A stretch of 64,000 nucleotides of DNA from Roridomyces roridus (GCA_029378245.1 JARKIF010000007.1:1240001-1304000); one strand, 5' to 3'; numbered from the stretch's first letter, positions 44,212 to 57,092 are shown. Notes: generated from the sequence alone by a model not told the origin. Numbers and translations are program-made.

Positions 44212-44275
44212 AGGGCTTCGTTATTGTTGTACATACATGGTACAATTCATTTCATTGACCTCGTTCATTCATTCA

Positions 44276-46351
44276 TCACACCCTCACTTCCTTCACATCC
44301 TCCTTCACATCTTCCCTCCCCTCACTCGCTCTTTCGCTCCAATCCTCTTCCGCTTCATCTTTCTCGCCAGCCGACACATCCACCTCTTCAAAGCGCTCCG
44401 CCATACCCCTCGCCGGAGCCACCCAATTCAGCCCATAATACACAATGGCAGACACACCAAAACCAGTGAAGAAGGACATGTCGTAGATCCGCGTCGCAGC
44501 GATCGGGACTGACCGCCCAGTTGCACCAGCAAAGCCTACAACGTTGATCAAAATCCCCGAGATGTAGGCCGCGTATGCGCTACAGGTCTTTGTGAATAAA
44601 ACACAAACGAAGAGGGATGTTGGAACGAACCGGAAGTTGACACCATAAGTGTAGTAGTACCACCCATCCCGCCTGGCGGTGTACAGATCCGCCACGCGGT
44701 AGTGCCCTTTCCGTACAAAGTAGTATTCGGTCACCATCACACCAGCGATGCTGCTTAGGAAGACCGAGTACGCAGAGAGATAGGTTGTAAAGTTGTTGGA
44801 CGATTTGAGGAGGTTCCAGGGCATCATGCAGAGGCCGACGATGGCAGCGACGTAACCGCCCCGGCGAATGTTGATGAAGCGCGGGAAGAGGGCTGTCAGG
44901 TCGCAACCCGCGCTGATGGAGTTTGCGGAGATGTTGGTCCCCAGCTGGATGATGATTAGACAGTGCAGGAATGATACAAGCTACACTTACCTGCGCAATG
45001 ATAAAGGAAGCCGAGATGAACCAGACCCCAAACCTGGTCGCACTCGACGGGTTATGATCCAGGAACATTCCAAGCAAATCAATAGACGACCAAACAGCCT
45101 CGCCGAATATCGCGACAGACGAAGAAGATACGATAATCCCAATAAAACTGACAAGCGAAAACGTGATTGGGACAGATATCAGCTGCGGGAGGAGCGCCGC
45201 GCTGGGTGTCTTGGCACGCGACGCGAAGTCCGGGGCGTTCCTTGAGATTGAATCTATTCAATCGCACTCCATGCAGAAGGAGAGGGAAACTTACGTAACG
45301 AGCGTCGCCATATTGCTGATGCAAGACATGAGACTGACCACCATGGCCCATGCAAGGTCGCTGCCATGGAGGGTCCCCTTTTGGTGAATAATGGGCCCAA
45401 CACCTTTGGCTTTTATGATACACCAGATGAAAAAGATTATTCCCGCAGTAGGCGCGACGATACTCTTGAGTGTGAAGAGGTGGCGACTGCAATGCAAGGA
45501 TTTAAGCGAACCCACTGTTCCCGAGGTGAAGCGACTGACATTTTATGGATGGGGAACCATATTGCCGGCAGGGAGATGAGCCAGAAGAGGAAGAAGCACA
45601 TGAAGTCCCTCGTGGTCGTGCCCGACGAGGCGGGGAGGTGGTTCGCTACATGCGGAATCAAGAATCAATTGCTGATAATATAAAACCAACTCACGAATGT
45701 TGTTGACGCTCGGCCACATTGCGCGCAGCATCACTAACATGCACGATCCTCCTATGCTGGATTGTACGCCGTACCAAATACTAGACAATCGAGTTCAGCT
45801 AGGCAAGTAGGGCAGAGAGGTGCAATTACCAGGCCATAGCAGCGCGATTGAACGTGGGCCACAAGCTTCCCCAAAGGCCAAAAGAAGTGCGAGCGACAAC
45901 GGGAAACACTGTGTGAAAAACAGCCCCGGGTCGCGCATTCAAAACAATGAACGGCGCGACTATTCCGTAGCCCACCCAGACGCAAATCCAAGACTGCCAC
46001 CACGAGAGGCCTAGTTGCACCATCGAACTAGCAATCATCCATCTAGAGGCAAATGAGTAACTGACATGGAAAAGGACCGCAGGACGCACGTATTGACATT
46101 GAAACTGTCTGCGACCCAGCTAGAATATATGCAGTTGGAGACTGCCAGTAAGATAATGCCCAGAAACGCACAAGGCGAAAAAGTTGAACGAGGCCCAGGT
46201 CCATTTTTCTTCCGGGACGGGTAGCAGATCCTCGTTCTGTGAACGTGAGAAAGAATAAAGAGGTTCTCGGCACGGAACGCACAGCTAAAAACATCTCGGA
46301 AGTCGACAAGCCTTCGGCATGGGACACCTCGAGAGCCTGAAGAAAATGCAT
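44276..46351 (-). CDS. NCS1 family nucleobase permease (Fur4/Dal4 type)
   Basis: Plasma-membrane cotransporter of uracil, allantoin or a related compound. The start MHFLQALEVSHAEGLSTSEM is chosen at 46351; the frame is open upstream to 46663, so a longer N-terminus is possible. The next exon gives NEDLLPVPEEKWTWASFNFF. Typical NCS1 blocks are QLGLSWWQSWICVWVGYGIV, FHTVFPVVARTSFGLWGSLW, NRAAMAW...WYGVQSSIGG, IIFFIWCIIKAKGVGPI, and QLGTNISANSISAGCDLTAL followed by FPRFINIRRGGYVAAIVGLC. About 11-12 TM helices and seven introns. The end is acidic (SEGREDVKEDVKEVRV). The exact substrate cannot be read from sequence. Confidence 0.88.
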
Positions 46352-46915
46352 GACGGTGGGTGGTAAGGTGAGCCAGCCAGGAGCCCGGCTGCATTCTTGC
46401 TTATATATTTCCACAATTCTGATAAGACCAGCATGGCGATAAGGAAGCTGTTGACAGAACAGCGAGACCGCACTAATTTGGTAAGGGAACAAGACCGGTG
46501 GTAGAGTGGATGAGGGGGTTGTAGGCGCAATGTACAATTTCCAGAAGCCTCTGGAGAGCGGAGTCAGAGGACGCGTCGGTTGGACATGGGATACTTCTTC
46601 AAGTTCTGATTCGATGCAATCAGCTGACGTAATGGCAAACGACCCCGTGGTTTCCGTCCACACGTCGCGTCCAGGTTTGTTGGCGAGAGAAATAAATTAC
46701 ACGTCTCTATATCGGGACATTGTTTTGAACATAACCATAATGGAGGAAATAAATAAGGGAAACCAAGATGTGTGCATGTCCAGATAGCATGTGCGATGTA
46801 TGTGTAGATGGAAATGTGTGTGCATGGTACATTACAAGTGATGAAGAATAGCGCGGTGAACACAAGACAACGTAATGAGATGGTGCCACGGTGACTGGAG
46901 CAGAGGCTCGACAGA
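46352..46915. other. Intergenic, no gene seen
   Basis: This 564-bp gap lies between the NCS1 permease start and the KEN-box gene stop, both on the minus strand. A minus frame reaching 46663 may be 5' UTR or an N-terminal extension of the permease. A 93-codon plus-strand frame at 46506-46787 looks like chance. Confidence 0.35.
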
Positions 46916-47784
46916 TCACGCACTGGCCGTGCTGGTGGTCGCCGAAGGCGAGAGGTTGAGAGGCGGGATGGTGGGCGACGGGGAGCGGCTGTTGGCTTTT
47001 CTGAAGCGCTCGCTCGAGGGCGAGGGGGTGGTGAAAGTGAATGCGGAGTAAATTTGACGACGCTCGGGGGTGTTGAACACCTTGGGGGCGTTCGCACTAG
47101 CGGCGGAGGCAGGAGGGGTAACGCGACCCGAGCAGTGTTTCGGGGAGAAGTAGTCACGAAGCTCAGGCTCGGTTGAGGTAGCCTGGCAAGTACGCGTCAG
47201 TCGAGTTACAGTAGGGTACGGGAAACACAAACCTTGCGAAACTTGGCAGTCTCCTCGGAGGTAAAGGATGTGAGGAGTGAGTTGATCTCGATACCGGCAT
47301 CATATGCGTCCGTGACATCCGCCAAAGGTGAGACGGTGAGCTCGTAGCATCGCGAATCAATGTCTGCCTGCACGAGGCGGTCTCTCTCCGCGACATCCTC
47401 GTCGACTTTGGGCAGGGGAGACACGCGACGCAAAGGCCTCTTGGCAGCCTTCTTGCTGGCCTTGCCGTCCTTTCTCCCCTTGGAGGACGCAGACCGAGGC
47501 TTCTTCCCCTCGGCCTTGTCCTCCTTCTGCTTTTTGGCTACGATGGTCTTGGTGGCAAGAACATTGGTCTTGCGCTTCTTGCTCGCGCTGGCGTCGCCGA
47601 GGGCACCACCGCAGCGCTCGCCGGTAATGGGATGAAGGTTCTCCTTCTCTGCGGAGGAGGCTAGGGAGGTGGACGAGGATGTATCGAGATTGGAATCGAT
47701 CAAGGATGAAGAGAGGACGTTGGCAGTGGGTTTGACAACGGTGGGTGTGTCAGCGTCGGGGTCGCAGTAGACGGTGAATGCCAT
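46916..47784 (-). CDS. KEN-box nuclear protein, unknown function
   Basis: About 270 aa in two exons with a GTTTGT...TGCCAG intron. Start MAFTVYCDPDADTPTVVKPT. A KEN box occurs in ASSAEKENLHPITGERCG, a recognition motif for the anaphase-promoting complex. A Lys-rich nuclear region follows (SASKKRKTNVLATK, KKQKEDKAEGKKPRSASSKG, KASKKAAKRPLRRVSPLPK). Then come a helical region (EDVAERDRLVQADIDSRCYE, TDAYDAGIEINSLLTSF), an ELRDYFSPKHCSGRVTPP motif, and an SP/TP-rich C-terminus (FTTPSPSS, NSRSPSPTIPP). The pattern suggests a cell-cycle-regulated chromatin protein. I cannot name a family. Confidence 0.65.
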
Positions 47785-48795
47785 GACGATGAGGGAGGGC
47801 GGCGCGTCGGGAAGGGCGGCGGCGAGAGTGGTTTGCGGAAGAGAGCTCCGAGTCGAAAGTCGAACCGACTTAAAATACCGTGACTTGCAAATAAACAACG
47901 ACTCGGCCATCACGCCGGCATCCATCAACCTTTTCAGGTTGTCCGACCAACATCCGACCAACTCCGACCGCTCGTCTGGATTTGGATACTTGCAGGTCTC
48001 AGGATCTCTCCATTCCCTTTCCCGCGGCCCACCTACTCAATCAAATCCATGACCTATGCCGTGCGGCACCCTTTATTACTACTCCTGAATGTACAGCCTT
48101 TCCAGTCCAACCCCCGACTCACAGGCCGTGCTTACTTGCTCTGGGCCGCCTCTGATATGCAGGCGTATGAAGCAAGATAAATCGTTCATCAAAGACTGTT
48201 ATTCTCTTCTCTGCTTTATTTCTTGCTCTGGCGACATCCAATCTGGTCTTCTCCTGCAGCTTTCTCTTCCGTGGACTCAATTCCAGCCCAGTTTTTCCGC
48301 CCCGCGGATGCAAAGTGCGGCCGTGGAAGCAGTTGCATATTCAGGCCCTAGGGGTTGTCTCAAACGGCCCACGCTGTATATCCGCAGGATCTCAATACTC
48401 CGGTCTTGCTCCCTGTCTCAGACCAGGCGACTTGAGCGGACGTCTACCAACCGTGTTTTCTGTTCCGCTCCCTATCCATGTTTCACACAAAGAGATTATA
48501 AACCACAACCCTCCACCTGATAGCCGTTGGACGCCCCTTCTCCCCGTCTCACTCCTTGCGTTTCTCGCACCCACCGAGGGTTAACGATCGACAAGCGGTG
48601 GTGCACCCTCCACGCACGATTCACGATTCGCCAACACTTCGGAGCTTAGCGTGGTTTGTTTCACTACCTCATGTTTTGCACGCACACTGGCCTCATTCGA
48701 TAAAAGTTGCAGCTCACTTCTACGACTTTTACGACATCCGAGGCTCCCCGCTGCTACTTTCCTAGCTCCGTCTCTTGAGCAGGAAACTACCTACC
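47785..48795. promoter_or_regulatory. Divergent promoter region, KEN-box gene / protein kinase
   Basis: This 1,011-bp gap lies between divergent starts. Open frames at 48089-48584 on the plus strand are short and Ser/Leu/Cys-rich, and I do not support them as genes. A CT-rich stretch and a GACTTTTACGAC segment lie near the kinase start. Confidence 0.4.
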
Positions 48796-50994
48796 ATGCA
48801 CCTCCATCACGACCGCAGCTCCTCCCCCGAGCCCCCCTCGCACCCCGCCCTCGGAACTCGCATCGACAACGGCGCTCTCGAGCTCGTCGAGATTCTAGGC
48901 GTCGGCGGGTACGGCGTCGTCTACCGAGCCATTGAAATGGGCACCCCCGCCCCATGCCATTACGCCGTGAAATGTCTTACGCACGCCACCGTTACGCCCC
49001 GCCAACGACAGCTCCACATCCGTGAAATTGCCCTGCATCAACTTGCCAGCGCCCATCCCAACGTTGTGACCCTTCACCGCGTCGTCGAGGAGCTTCACCA
49101 CACTTTCATCGTCATGGACTTTGCGCCAGACGGGGATTTGTTCTCGCAGATCTTGTATGGCTGCCGGTACCTCGGAAACACCAGGTTGATAAAGCACATC
49201 TTTTATCAACTACTCGATGCCGTCGAGTATTGCCACTCTTTGGGTATTTATCACCGGGACCTGAAGCCTGAAAATGTTCTGTGTTTTGATGGTGCGTCTC
49301 ACTAGTTTTCCGTGGACTTTACTGACACTCGTTTAGGCGGCTTCAGAGTTGCGATCACCGACTTTGGCCTCGCTACGACGGAGAAATTGAGCGACGAATT
49401 CCGCACAGGGAGCGTTTACCACATGAGTCCAGGTCCGTTGTCCTGTGCTTACCCCTATCATCAATCTTACCTTCTTTTCAGAATGCCAAGGCGGAGAGTT
49501 TGCGCCCTCGGGCTCCTACTCTCCCATGTTCAACGACATCTGGTCTCTCGGTATCGTGCTCCTCAATCTCACCACCGGACGCAACCCTTGGAAAGCTGCT
49601 TTGCTGTCCGATTCCACTTTCTGCGCGTACCTCAATAACCCGGCCGAGTTCCTCACCACCGTCCTTCCCATTTCGATGGAGCTCAATGACGTGCTCGCCC
49701 GCATGCTCGACCTCGACTGGCGCCGTCGTATGACGATCCCCGAGCTGCGTATTGCACTCGAAGATGTCACACACTTTTACTCCGAGGGCGCGGTCTTTGA
49801 CGGTAGCATGGCACGGTGTCCTTGGGAGGTGGGCGTCGACCTCGAAGCGAGCCCGTCTGCCCAGGCCAGTGCGTCGAACCATCACTACCGGTCCCGGTGG
49901 AGCAAAGAATCCAGCCTCGTGTTCACCCACCCGGACGGTGGGAGCGATTCGTCCTCCAGCACGCAATACTCGTCGTGCGGTGCCACCTGGGCATTCGATT
50001 CGCCTACATCATCCGATTCCGACCACATTCTGAGCGAGAAATTCATTTTCGAGCGGCCAAGGACGCCACCTCCGATCAATGTACCCGTTTCACCCATATC
50101 GCCGTCCTCGTCCGAGTCCCCGGCGCGTCCAGCGTTCCTCGTAACACCGAGTATCGTTCAGTTTCCTCCGAGGAGACATCCTGTCGGCGCCCGAAAGCCC
50201 TTGGTGATCAATACCAACTTTGCTGCGCCCCAATACTATGCCAAGAACAACAACATCAGTCTGGATTCGGCTTCCACCGGATCGTCGGCGATGCAGACGG
50301 CTGTGGACGAGGAGGACCCTTATGCATCCTCCTTCTTCCTCGCTAGCGGCCCAAAGGTCTTGGATGACTCTGGTATGGATCTTGGGGCGCACCGGCGGAC
50401 AAGGAGATGACGACACCTCTGTCGGCGTGGTACTCTGGGGACGAAATTTCGCGCTACTGCTCAACGGAGAGCTCGATTCTCATGGAGTCAAAGTCGTTTG
50501 ACCGGTCTGGCACCCCATCGCCCGACACGGACACGAACATGAAGCCGGCACCGTGGCGTGATCAATGTCAGTATCCACCGTCCGTTCGTGAGCACGTTAC
50601 CGACCCGCTCCTCCATACAAGGTTCGATTACACCACCAAAAAGCCGTTACATGGCGAAGCCAACGCCGCCGATACACCCAAGGCTGGCTTCCTCCGCCCC
50701 TCGAAGATCCAGTTCTTCCCCTGCCCGGCGGACAGTGCGAGAGTGGCCCAGGAAGGGGGGAGGCCTCTGGAGCCATTTCAGTCGTTTGTATTTCACCAGA
50801 CGCCTTCTTCTCCGTCTCTCGAAACTTGGTCTGCATTTACGCCGTCTCCGGCGCCGACAGCGTGCTCCGGCGGGACGGCGACGGGATCCTGGGGTGGCGG
50901 TGTGGCGGGGAACACCGCCCATTTACGGATAGGGCGCCCTTGGTTTCTGCGTGCTAAACTGTTTGGCATGCCCGAAGCAGTCCGAGGGCGCTGA
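48796..50994 (+). CDS. Ser/Thr protein kinase, Ran1/Ksp1-like
   Basis: The start MHLHHDRSSSPEPPSHPALG leads into a kinase domain. The Gly loop is EILGVGGYGVVYRAIEMG, the Lys is HYAVKCLTHATV, the C-helix is REIALHQLASAHPNVVTLHR, and the catalytic loop is SLGIYHRDLKPENVLCFDG. An intron is followed by VAITDFGLATTEKLSDEFRT and TGSVYHMSPECQGGEFAPSG (SPE in place of APE). The C-lobe runs FNDIWSLGIVLLNLTTGRNP and RMLDLDWRRRMTIPELRIAL. A long Ser/Pro-rich tail follows; a 47-nt intron is needed at about 50356-50402 (SGPK|EMTTPLSAWYSGDE), ending EAVRGR at 50994. It resembles fission-yeast Ran1/Pat1 and yeast Ksp1/Sks1/Vhs1, which link nutrients to growth and meiosis. Confidence 0.87.
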
Positions 50995-51276
50995 TCGACG
51001 ACGCGGCGAATGGACAGTTGTATGTATTAGTACCAGGTGTACGGCCACTGTATTCACGCCTATGTTATGCTTTTTATGACTTGCAATGAAATATCCGTGT
51101 CTTCTGATGGGCATCACGGGATTACCGCATTTGCTGTTCGATTCGTCTTACCCCGACAAGTACGCGGCCCGTCTATCTGGACGTATATTTGGTTTTCAAC
51201 ATCCCCGTCGGGTTGTATTGCTTCTGCTTAAAAGCGATGTCCAAAATGCGCGCTGTAGCTCAACACCTCGCCCTCC

Positions 51277-53060
51277 ATGGTCTCTTGGCTCGTGTCTCTT
51301 GTCAAGCGCGACTGGAAAGTCTCCAACAAAGTTTGCTATGACTGGGCCATACCGCTAGATATCATAGTCGAGGTCGCTGAACGCCTCGAATCCGCGGAAG
51401 ACATCCTGAACCTTAGTCTGACCGTACGTTCTGCAAGTATGCTGCTTGAATGCGACGATTAACAACCTGCAGTCGAGCTGCATTCATGCCACGCTTTTGC
51501 CTGTCCTCTACGCGTCAGTAGACCTTCGGTCAAGCAGGATGTGCAAACACGCAATCTCGATGCTGCTCGACGGCCGATCGAATGTATCACGCTATATCCG
51601 TCGACTCGTCGTACGCCCCAACCACGTCGACCGACGCTCCTGGCAACAGCCTGCCAAGCATCTCGATGAGGAATGGGTGGTCCAGTCTATCATCAAGTTG
51701 GCCAAGGCTGGCCGCCTTAAGCGGCTCGCCTCGTTTTTCTGGGATGGCTCGGAGATGCCCCAAGATGATTCATTGTGGTCCACACTCCGGCTTTGGCAAG
51801 CTATCCTCACTTTATTGGCGTCGACAGCTATTAATGCATTAAACAGCTGTCCGGAACTACGCGCCGTTGGCAGTAACGTCGGGCCCAAAACCATCAATCC
51901 TGCGAGCGAGGTGACTTCGATCAGCATCCCCCTGCACCACCCATGTTGATACATCTTACCAGCTCTTCCGTTTCGACGACCTCGTTGGTTTCACTCTGAC
52001 TGCCAAGACTCTACCGGATGAGTGGGGTCAGTCCATGTTTTTTACACTTTCCATTCGTTCTAACAGCGAGTCGACAGACACATTCCTCCCACCTGAACCT
52101 GAATTACCGGATCAGCTATGGGACATGCTTATAGACCGCAGTCCGCGACTGGAACAACTGAGGATAGATGTTTCGCAGCGATCGCGGCGTGTCTGGGATA
52201 CACGCCGCGTAGTCCAGGGACGCTGGCCTTACTTGCGGGACTTGGAAATGGGGGACTGCTCGATGGCCGGCAATGGCTCAACCCGAAGCTCCATGGAAAC
52301 ACCCTTTATGCGCTTCCTCGCGATCCACTCAAACTTGGAGAGGCTACGACTTCCCTCGCTATCCTCGTTCCCAAAGGCAATCATCTTGCCCCCTTCGTCA
52401 CTTCCGCGGTTGCGTGAGTTTTCTGGAAATGTCGCGCACATCAGAGGTCTTCCAAATCCTCATATCACGTCTCTTTCCCTGGTACACCAACCCCTGTCAG
52501 ACAAGATGCTAGCCTCCATTTGTCCATACCTAAGACACATGAAGTGCCTGACGTCCTTGTCTATCTGGCTCCATCTCGACGCCCAGAGCGATCACTACGC
52601 TGGCTTCCGGAACCTGCTGGACTCATGCAGGGGTTTGACCCATCTGGATATCGCATGCTCCGAGGGACCTTGGGACATTGTGAGTGGACGCCATCATGCA
52701 GCTGACTCCCTGCCCTGATATCGACTTTTCCAGATTGAATTTATCTCCGCACTCCGTGGCTCGCGCACTGGACTGACATCGCTCAATCTTACACGTGTCG
52801 AGCGCGCTACCAACGAGCCCGATTTGCGTGAGATTGCGGCCCGACTGGCTACACACAATCCGTCGCTCCAAAAAATCTCACTTCAGTACTCCTTCACCAC
52901 TTGGGTTTTCCTGGATAGTATACCGTACCAGCGAGTGGGGACTTTTATGGTGAAGAACAGAAGGAAAGACGGAGCTGCTGTGGTCGCAGAAAAACGCCCT
53001 AGATCTCATGGCAGGCTCTTCTACCGCCGTCCGCTGTCTGTACAGTTGCCTAGATGGTGA
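51277..53060 (+). CDS. F-box-like / leucine-rich repeat protein
   Basis: Start MVSWLVSLVKRDWKVSNKVC. The F-box-like helix pair is DWAIPLDIIVEVAERLESAE then DILNLSLT, after which an intron leads to SSCIHATLLPVLYASVDLRS. Irregular leucine-rich repeats follow: RLEQLRIDVSQRSRRVWDTR, WPYLRDLEMGDCS, HSNLERLRLPSLSSFPKAII, LPRLREFSGNVAHIRGLPNP, CRGLTHLDIACSEGPWDI, TGLTSLNLTRVERATNEPDL and NPSLQKISLQYSF. Introns near 51424, 51910, 52028 and 52680 are required. Such proteins are greatly expanded in mushrooms and usually act as SCF ubiquitin-ligase adaptors; the target is unknown. Confidence 0.72.
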
Positions 53061-53193
53061 CCCTTTTCTGTATATCCTGTAACATGTATATGACAGCATC
53101 CCCGGAAAAACTAGAGTAGCAAAATTGAGGCGTTCAATCTAATACAGCAGGTTCCATCCAAACACATCGTATACATGTATTACATCCATTCAC

Positions 53194-55658
53194 TCAAACA
53201 GCTTCAAAATCATCTCCCTCGTCCTCCACATCCCAGTCTACCTCCTCAAGTGCCTTCTGCCCCTCTTCATACAACTTATCAAGCCCTGTAAGTTTAGGCA
53301 AGAACTTGTCGTCATTGAGAGCTTGCAGAATCATATCAAAGCCCTGTGTTTCGTACGCCTTGAGGACCTGTGGCGTCAAGTGAGATTGAATGCCTGAAGG
53401 AGAGAAACAAGGACGAACCGCCTCACTACACCCTGTGCAACGGTCATACGCCGCCCCGACAATATGTAGATTGCGGAACTGCGCCAAGAAGCCTCGAAGC
53501 TGATGGGGAACAAGCCCCAGGACACCTGCACCTGTGAGAGCAGTAGGGTCCGAATTCGGGGGCGGCGCAGCGGCATGGTTTCTGACAGGCTCGTGAGCGA
53601 GTGTAGTCTGCAGACCGAAATAACTTACCCGTCGGGATGTTGTAAAACCGAGGAAAGCAACTCTACTGCAGTGGAGGCCGCAATAGGAGCCAATCCCGGT
53701 CGGGTAACAGTACACATCTCATCCAGAGTTCGATCTGTCAGAGACTTGTGGGTCTATCAGTAAAGAAGGTACACAACCGGACGTAGTGAAACGTACGTCA
53801 GCTGGGGCAACAATGTCATTGCAATAATAGCAGCCCAGTTGCGTCTCCCCGGGCCGCACCAAAGAAGCACGAACACCGTGTCGCATTACTAAGAAGGTAT
53901 CAAAGCCCAGAGCAGCGTTGAGCACGATCTTTGAATACACATGAGATTTTCCCAACACAAGAAACGGAGAATAGCACACTTTGCCCTTGGCTGCACAGAT
54001 AACTGTCGGAAGCCATCGGCTCTCCCGAGAATCCATCAGCAAAAAGACTGCGTCGTGAGCGTCAATCAACTCCTCCAGCTTGCGTACATCTGCTTTGGTC
54101 TGTTCTACGGATGCCGGAAGAACTGGATGACCTGGCATCGGGATGGATAGGGTATGGCCAGTCGCGTTCTTTTTTTTTTGTCTCAGCAAGAGAAAACAAT
54201 GGACGACCAGAGGACAAGCTCACAATGCCGGGGAATATCTTTTTCATCCGAGCCGCGGCACATTCTGCTTTGGGCTTGCCCCCGTCGATGCAATCCTCAA
54301 ACTCGAATAACGGCTGGCGAACAGGATTTGAGAATGACACCTTCCCAGAGTCTACAAGGGTAATATCCCGCACGCCCCAGCCCTACTCGCTCTATTAGTT
54401 CGTTCCCATCAACTCGAGGGCAAAGATCGATTCACCATGAGCGTTCGGGCAACATAGCATCCCAGAGTCCCAGCACCCAACAAGAGACACCGGGTGGACG
54501 ATATCTTCTCGAGGTCCAAGGAGGGCAAAATGCGCCACCGCATTAGCTTGAGGTTCAAATCGACCGCCTGGTCCGCAAGTCGAACGGGGTCCATCATTGG
54601 TGCCAAATCTGCCAGGCGAGGAGCGAGTTTACCCTGCGGATTCTTCTCCCATCCAATTGCACTCGGCCGAACATCTGCAGCGGCTGCGGAGGGATCGATA
54701 TGCAGGTTGCCGATGCGGCTCTTCCAACCTGTGGGAGACGAGGGCACGTCTGTATCCCGCCAGCAGAGGATGCGCAACTTGGTAGTCGTTGCCGGATACA
54801 GAGCGTGAAGGTATGCGAGGAGGTTGCGAAGAGGCCAGCCGGGATTCGTGGGGTTGGCAGATGGGTCAACGAATCCGATGGTTTGGTCGGCAGTGTTGGG
54901 AGAATACGATTCAATGGGTGCAATGTCACCCGAAGCAAGCACGAGGAAAAATGGGAGATGCTTGGTGCGCAGCTGCGCATGGATCGACGACAGCTAGACG
55001 GGTTTAGCGTTCAACTCGATGGGCCACATGTACCCACATACCGACTCGTGCGTCAGCCCCTCACTGGCCGTCCTCCAACCCAAATCATCGATCTCCCACG
55101 CAGGTTTTGCAACAAAGGCCGGGAAAGCGAACCAGTAGTAGTACTTGTACTTTTTGAGGTCGGCATACGTGATCAGCAGAAAGTTGTTCAAGGCAGAGGT
55201 ATCGCGCGTTGTTATGATGGCGTCCCACATCTACGACGCGTCGTCGAAATCCAAGCTCGGTGTTTGACAGCGTACCTTCTCAGCCTCTGCGTTGAATAGG
55301 GCTGTCTTATCGGCCGCTTTGAAATCCTCTATCGTATTGTAGTTCTTGAAGTGGCCCTTGACAAGAAACGCGCCTGAGCCTGGTCTTGAGACGCGTCAAC
55401 CTCGGACGATTTATCAAGCAGGGATGTCGCTCACTGGGCATTCTTGTCAAAGGACTCGGGCCCAACGCTGAGATTACACGGGAGGGCGATCTCGGTCCCT
55501 GTTTCGCGGTCGGTTATGGACCTCCCAACAGAGTACGACCCAGAGATGGGCAAAGCATCGTCAGAAAGACGAAGTACATCGATCTTGAGCGTGGTGAGCT
55601 CGTGCCAGAATGCTGGCTGTACAAGACTGGCGAAAGGTGCGAATTGGACGATTGGCAT
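53194..55658 (-). CDS. ATG7: Autophagy E1-like activating enzyme Atg7
   Basis: Activates Atg8 and Atg12 for conjugation. The N-terminal domain starts [20 protein letters not shown] and has [20 protein letters not shown]. It continues with [20 protein letters not shown] and [20 protein letters not shown]. The adenylation domain has [20 protein letters not shown] (ATP-binding GAGTLG), [58 protein letters not shown] and [20 protein letters not shown]. The catalytic Cys lies in [15 protein letters not shown]. The C-terminus, [20 protein letters not shown] then [20 protein letters not shown], matches the Atg8-binding tail. About eight introns, with an intact length for the family. Confidence 0.94.
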
Positions 55659-55810
55659 GGATGGTTGAGGACAAGAAATGAGAGATGACTAAATCGGGCA
55701 ATTGACATCGAGGTCGCGACGCGCTCGAAAACACGATAGCAACTGATTGAAAGCCACACAGTATTCGTACAACATTATCCTATCCAATAAAATGCATACG
55801 ACGACTGCAA

Positions 55811-57092
55811 TCAGCTCCTTGTCTTTGCACGTCGGGTTGCTGGAAGTTCTTCATAATCCTCCGCCTTGCGCTTTCTCCGCGCGCTGGTGGTCTTGGAGAT
55901 AACTTCGTCCGACTCGTAATCCTCGTCGTCTTCATCCTCGCTGTCGCTATTCTTCGCCTTGCGCTTCTTCGCCTGTGCCTTGGTTTTAGCGGCGCGCGAC
56001 GGGCGTGGTGTAACGGGACCATCCGCAGGCGCTTTCTTCGCCGCAGCCTTCTTCTTCTTTGGGTCCAAGTCGAGCTCGTCCCACCCTCCCTTTTCAGCGA
56101 GGAGTTCGATGGCGGCCCACGCCGCTGGCGTAACGCGCTGAACGCTAAGGCGTCCACGGGTCACAAGGTCCATACCTATGGGAAGGTCAGACATCGCAGG
56201 AAACGGGTAGAGAAAAGAATGCACTTTTGATGGCGGCAATCTCGTCATCTCCCAAGTAATCAAGCCCCGCCGGGGCCGACGATGCGTCTGTTATCAAACG
56301 CAGTAGCTTGAGGGGAACAAAATGCTTTGCCCGAGAACCAAAGGACAAGTCCACCATGAACCATTTTGGCTCGGCTTCCTTGGATTTCTGAGAACATAAG
56401 CAGTTGTGCGCACAATCGAAAGGATGAGACTCACTGGATCGTAGTATGGATGGGACCTGTCGCGAATCAGTATCTTCTGAGCAACAGGAAGTTAGAACAG
56501 CGTACGAGTCCCAGGCAGTGTCTAGAAGGATGTTAGTAGGTGGCGAGGAGAGAGAGCGGGAAACCGACTATCGGGGTAGGCTTCCTTCGCCACCTGCTAC
56601 GTGTAAGAGAATATTCCGGCCTTCCAAAGCAACTCTACCTCGGCAAACGCAGCGATGCCTGGAGAAACCATAAGGGCCAGAGACGGCGAATGGCGAAAAA
56701 CCAACCTGGATTCTTGGTGTTGGAATGATAGAAGAGGGCCTATGACGTTGCTCGTTCAAAACAAGGCACACAAGTGGGGTAGGCAGCTGCTGACCTTGTC
56801 ACCCAGCTTCATCTCCTTCATGAGCTTGCACGCCTGTTGAATGCACATCAGGTTGAATGCAATCAGAGGAGTGGTTTGCGCACCTCGTGGTTTCTAACGC
56901 CCTCCCAAGGACTTGTTTTCTGCGACTCGAAATCGTCGACGCTGAACTGGGGAGAGCGTGTAGTCAACGATTTGAGCGAGCGCGAAATCTGACCTTGACA
57001 TCCTTGCCCTTGACGATCCTCGAGTCCGGTTCGGCCTTGAGGAGCCAATGCTTGACTTCGCTAACGTCCTGCTTGACTTCACTACCGTCCAT
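55811..57092 (-). CDS. EVE-domain protein, THYN1 homologue
   Basis: The EVE domain is a PUA-like fold linked to reading modified bases. Start MDGSEVKQDVSEVKHWLLKA at 57092 (an upstream in-frame Met at 57176 would overlap the divergent gene). KHWLLKAEPDSRIVKGKDVK opens the domain. FSVDDFESQKTSPWEGVRN, EMKLGDKVLFYHSNTKNPGI, FAEVAKEAYPD and PKWFMVDLSFGSRAKHFVPL follow. The domain ends GDDEIAAIK then GMDLVTRGRLSVQRVTPAAW. A Lys/Glu-rich tail follows (KKKKAAAKKAPADG, KKRKAKNSDSEDEDDEDYES), probably nuclear. Several introns are inferred. The start is 83 bp from the divergent PITH gene. Confidence 0.88.

Noticed and set aside
48089..48584. Plus-strand frames in the kinase upstream region
   Set aside because: Ser/Cys/Leu-rich, overlapping each other in two frames, no splice continuation into the kinase.
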